Source of the DNA: Caulobacter segnis | GTDB taxonomy: Bacteria; Pseudomonadota; Alphaproteobacteria; Caulobacterales; Caulobacteraceae | Direction: 5' to 3' | NCBI RefSeq assembly: GCF_029543125.1 | Contig: NZ_JARQWW010000002.1 | Span: forward strand, 186,001-250,000 | DNA length: 64,000 nucleotides | Shown here: piece by piece, positions 61,735-64,000 of the stretch | Position numbering within the stretch: position 1 is the stretch's first letter | How the letters are laid out: each line of letters opens with the position of its first letter | The notes under the pieces: model-generated | What the model saw: only the letters and a program-made list of their open reading frames with translations | Told to the model about the DNA's origin: nothing | Database searches by the model: none | Program-made: the position numbers and the translations under genes

Positions 61735-63414
61735 ATGACCTACATCGCCCCCGTATCCGACCTCCTCGCCTCCTTGCGCGCAGCCGGTTTTGAAAGCCTG
61801 GCCGCGTTGTTCCCGGAGGTGGACGAAGAGACCGCCGCCGCCATTCTGGAGGCCGCCGGCGCCTTCGCGGGCGAGGTGATCGCGCCGCTGAACCGGCCGG
61901 GCGATCTGGCCGGCGCCACCTACGCCAACGGCAAGGTGAAGACGGCTCCGGGCTATGCGGACGCCTATCGCCGATTCTCGGCGGACGGCTGGAACAGCCT
62001 GTCGGCCGACCCGGAGTTCGGCGGCCAGGGCCTGCCCAAGGCGCTGGAGATCGCGGTCTTCGAAATGATCCAGGCCGCCAGCCTGGCCTTCGGCCTCTGC
62101 CCCATGCTGACCCAGGGCGCCATCGAGGCGCTGCACGCCCACGGCACCGAGCGCCAGCAGCAGCTCTACCTGCCCAAGCTGGTCAGCGGCGAATGGACCG
62201 GGACCATGAACCTGACCGAGCCGCAGGCCGGTTCAGACCTTGCCCAGGTCGCCACCCGCGCCGAGCCGGACGGCCAGGGCGGCTGGCTGCTGCACGGCCA
62301 GAAGATCTTCATCACCTGGGGCGACCACGACGCCGCCGACAACATCGTGCATCTGGTCCTGGCCCGCACCCCGAACGCACCGGAAGGCGTGAAGGGCATC
62401 AGCCTGTTTCTGGCGTCCAAGGTGCTGGTCGGCGACGACGGCGCCCTTGGCGGCCTCAACGACCTGCGCGCCGGCGGCATCGAGCACAAGCTGGGCATCC
62501 ATGCCTCGCCCACCTGCGTCATGCTGTTCGAGGGCGCCAAGGCCGAACTGGTCGGCGAGGAAGGCCAGGGCCTGGCGCACATGTTCACGATGATGAACGC
62601 CGCCCGCCTGCAGGTGGGGACCCAGGGCGTCGCCATCGCCGAGCGCGCCTATCAGCAGGCCCTCGCCTTCGCCCAGGAACGCCGCCAGGGCCGCAGCGCC
62701 TGGACCGGCGAGGCCAAGGCCCCGATCTTCGATCACCCGGACGTGCGCCGCACCCTGATGCTGATCAAGGCCAAGACCGTCGCCGCGCGCGGCGTCTGCC
62801 TGTCCACCGCCGTCGCCGCCGACCTGTCGCGCCTGGCCGACACGCCGGAAGCCCGCGACAAGGCCAAACGCCGCGAAGAGCTGCTGACCCCGATCGCCAA
62901 GGGCTGGTCCACGGATATCGGCGTCTGGGCGGCCTCAGAAGCGCTGCAGATCCACGGCGGCATGGGCTTCATCGAGGAGACCGGCGCGGCCCAGCACTAT
63001 CGCGACGCCCGCATTCTGCCGATCTACGAAGGCACCAACGGCATCCAGGCCATGGACCTGGCCGGCCGCAAGCTGTCCATGGCTGGCGGCCTGGCGCTGG
63101 AGGAGCTGCTGGCGGAGATCGAGGCGACGGCCAAGACCGCCCAAGGCCCGATCGGTCCGCGTCTGACGGCTGCCGTCCAGGCCGCCCGCGAAGCCGCCGC
63201 CTGGCTGGCGGCGCGCAAGGGCACGCCCGACGCCCTGGCTGGAGCGACCGCATTCCTGCAATTGATGGGGGAGACCACCGGCGGCTGGATGCTGGCCAAG
63301 GGCGGCGACGCCGCGCTGGCCCGGCTCTATGCCGATCAGGTCCTGGCCGGCGCGCCCGGCCTGGTGGCGGCGATCACGCAGGGCGCCGACCCGCTGGAGG
63401 CGTGGACGGGCTGA
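61735..63414 (+). CDS. Acyl-CoA dehydrogenase
   Basis: 559-residue flavoenzyme with a long C-terminal extension. MNLTEPQAGSDLAQVATRAE and GQKIFITWGDHD are FAD/substrate-binding motifs, LGIHASPTCVMLFEGAKAEL follows, and ALQIHGGMGFIEETGAAQHY and RILPIYEGTNGIQAMDL carry the conserved segment with the catalytic Glu (YEG). The size and the C-terminal domain (about 435-559) correspond to the FadE-like/DmdC subgroup rather than to short- or medium-chain enzymes of about 380 residues. Substrate unknown. Divergent from the YceI gene; convergent on the peroxiredoxin gene. Confidence 0.9.
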   Translation: MTYIAPVSDLLASLRAAGFESLAALFPEVDEETAAAILEAAGAFAGEVIAPLNRPGDLAGATYANGKVKTAPGYADAYRRFSADGWNSLSADPEFGGQGLPKALEIAVFEMIQAASLAFGLCPMLTQGAIEALHAHGTERQQQLYLPKLVSGEWTGTMNLTEPQAGSDLAQVATRAEPDGQGGWLLHGQKIFITWGDHDAADNIVHLVLARTPNAPEGVKGISLFLASKVLVGDDGALGGLNDLRAGGIEHKLGIHASPTCVMLFEGAKAELVGEEGQGLAHMFTMMNAARLQVGTQGVAIAERAYQQALAFAQERRQGRSAWTGEAKAPIFDHPDVRRTLMLIKAKTVAARGVCLSTAVAADLSRLADTPEARDKAKRREELLTPIAKGWSTDIGVWAASEALQIHGGMGFIEETGAAQHYRDARILPIYEGTNGIQAMDLAGRKLSMAGGLALEELLAEIEATAKTAQGPIGPRLTAAVQAAREAAAWLAARKGTPDALAGATAFLQLMGETTGGWMLAKGGDAALARLYADQVLAGAPGLVAAITQGADPLEAWTG

Positions 63415-63438
63415 GCCCATCCACGCAACCCGTAGACC

Positions 63439-63921
63439 TTAGAGCTGGCCGAGCATGTAGTCGGCGGAAGAGACGCGGAATTCACCGCCCTCTTCCACGT
63501 TCAGCTGCTGCACCACGCCGTCCTTGACGATCATGGAGTAGCGCTGCGAACGCGGGCCCATGCCGAACTTCGAACCGTCGAAGTCCAGGCCGATGGTGCG
63601 GGTGAAGTCGCCATTGCCGTCGGCCAGCATCAGGATGTCCTCGCCGACCTCCTGATCCTTGGCCCAGGCCTTCATCACGAAGACGTCGTTGACCGAGACG
63701 CAGGCGATGGCGTCGACGCCCTTGGCCTTCAGGTCGGCGGCCTTCTCCTTGAAGCCCGGCAGATGCTTGGCCGAGCAGGTCGGCGTGAAGGCGCCGGGCA
63801 CGGCGAACAGGGCCACAGTCTTGCCCTTGAACACCTCGTCGCCGGTGATCGGCTTGGGGCCCTCGGGCGAGGTGGTCATGAAGGTGGCGGCGGGCAGGCT
63901 GTCGCCGACTTTGATGGTCAT
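63439..63921 (-). CDS. Peroxiredoxin of the Prx5 type
   Basis: 160-residue thiol peroxidase that reduces hydroperoxides. The peroxidatic Cys49 is in VPGAFTPTCSAKHLPGF (PxxxTxxC). The other Cys is at about 74 (DAIACVSV), so there is no typical resolving Cys close to the C terminus; a glutaredoxin- or thioredoxin-dependent cycle is likely. FGMGPRSQRYSMIVKDGVV with the conserved Arg is present. Start at 63921 (MTIKVGDSLP). The 79 bases after it, to the window end, contain no recognisable gene. Confidence 0.93.
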   Translation of the reverse strand: MTIKVGDSLPAATFMTTSPEGPKPITGDEVFKGKTVALFAVPGAFTPTCSAKHLPGFKEKAADLKAKGVDAIACVSVNDVFVMKAWAKDQEVGEDILMLADGNGDFTRTIGLDFDGSKFGMGPRSQRYSMIVKDGVVQQLNVEEGGEFRVSSADYMLGQL

Positions 63922-64000
63922 GGCCGATCTCCGGTTTGGATAGGTTGGAAGCTGAGCACATAGAGACGCTGCATCGCGACGCAAGCTGCATCTGACCGTC

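Noticed and set aside
1-64000. A hidden mobile island, toxin-antitoxin pair, phage-defence system or secondary-metabolite cluster
   Set aside because: Gene content and composition look like core chromosome throughout; no integrase other than XerC, no defence or NRPS/PKS domains, and no tRNA or attachment site was seen.

Overview
The window is chromosomal DNA of a GC-rich alphaproteobacterium, most likely a member of the Caulobacterales (Caulobacter/Phenylobacterium type). I infer this from the mcp-STAS-cheY-cheA-cheW-cheR-cheB order, which matches the major chemotaxis cluster of Caulobacter crescentus, from the TonB-dependent receptor paired with a Spinster-like MFS carrier, from the sucCD-sucAB-lpd block, and from the type of polyamine genes. 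Gene density is very high, with many ATGA overlaps between co-directional genes. I saw no rRNA, tRNA, CRISPR array, transposase, prophage or plasmid gene. No gene-free stretch exceeds 300 bases. The content is mostly core chromosome, so the interest lies in details rather than in an obvious island.

Layout. 1-7121 (minus strand): chemotaxis operon from a membrane receptor to cheB, which is cut by the left edge. 7396-9400: a small secreted TonB-C-like protein and a soluble globin-coupled chemoreceptor. 9536-14556: amino-acid permease, YeiH-type exporter with a DUF6356 partner and a divergent Lrp/AsnC regulator, a luciferase-like monooxygenase and a TetR regulator. 14705-17933: metallophosphoesterase plus GT4 glycosyltransferase, then a CNNM/CorC-type membrane protein. 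18050-20671: phnCDE transporter. 20874-23382: ornithine decarboxylase and a deoxyhypusine-synthase-like enzyme, a polyamine pair. 23441-28241: acid phosphatase, Zur, thioesterase, hydrolase, DUF488 and a dienoyl-CoA isomerase-like protein. 28238-32203: pentapeptide-repeat protein, CorA, CHAP protein and a TerC-family protein.

32249-36416: priA, DUF484, xerC and a small secreted protein. 36474-45458 (minus strand): the TCA block sucC-sucD-sucA-sucB-DUF3088-lpdA-thioesterase, which would make both succinyl-CoA synthetase and the complete 2-oxoglutarate dehydrogenase. 45615-50090: MFS carrier, TonB-dependent receptor and TetR regulator, an uptake module of unknown substrate. 50129-51562: DUF2306 membrane protein divergent from a membrane-bound LytTR regulator. 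51559-60945 (minus strand): GNAT, nitronate monooxygenase, a 36-residue membrane ORF, SDR, Nudix, patatin, 3-hydroxybutyrate dehydrogenase, YaaA, FAD oxidase, Sua5 and a cytochrome b561-YceI fusion. 61004-63921: stand-alone YceI, acyl-CoA dehydrogenase and a 1-Cys-like peroxiredoxin.

Points worth a second look: PriA lacks three of the four ligands of its second zinc site. Five of nine convergent gene pairs share exactly the tetranucleotide CTAG as mutual stop codons. A terminator hairpin carries the Shine-Dalgarno sequence of the next gene. There is a perfect Lrp-type operator, a b561-YceI fusion beside a free YceI, two receptors with a shared C-terminal tail of which only one has a CheR-docking pentapeptide, a phosphatase with a substituted catalytic Asp, and an unannotated-size small membrane ORF with a strong ribosome site.
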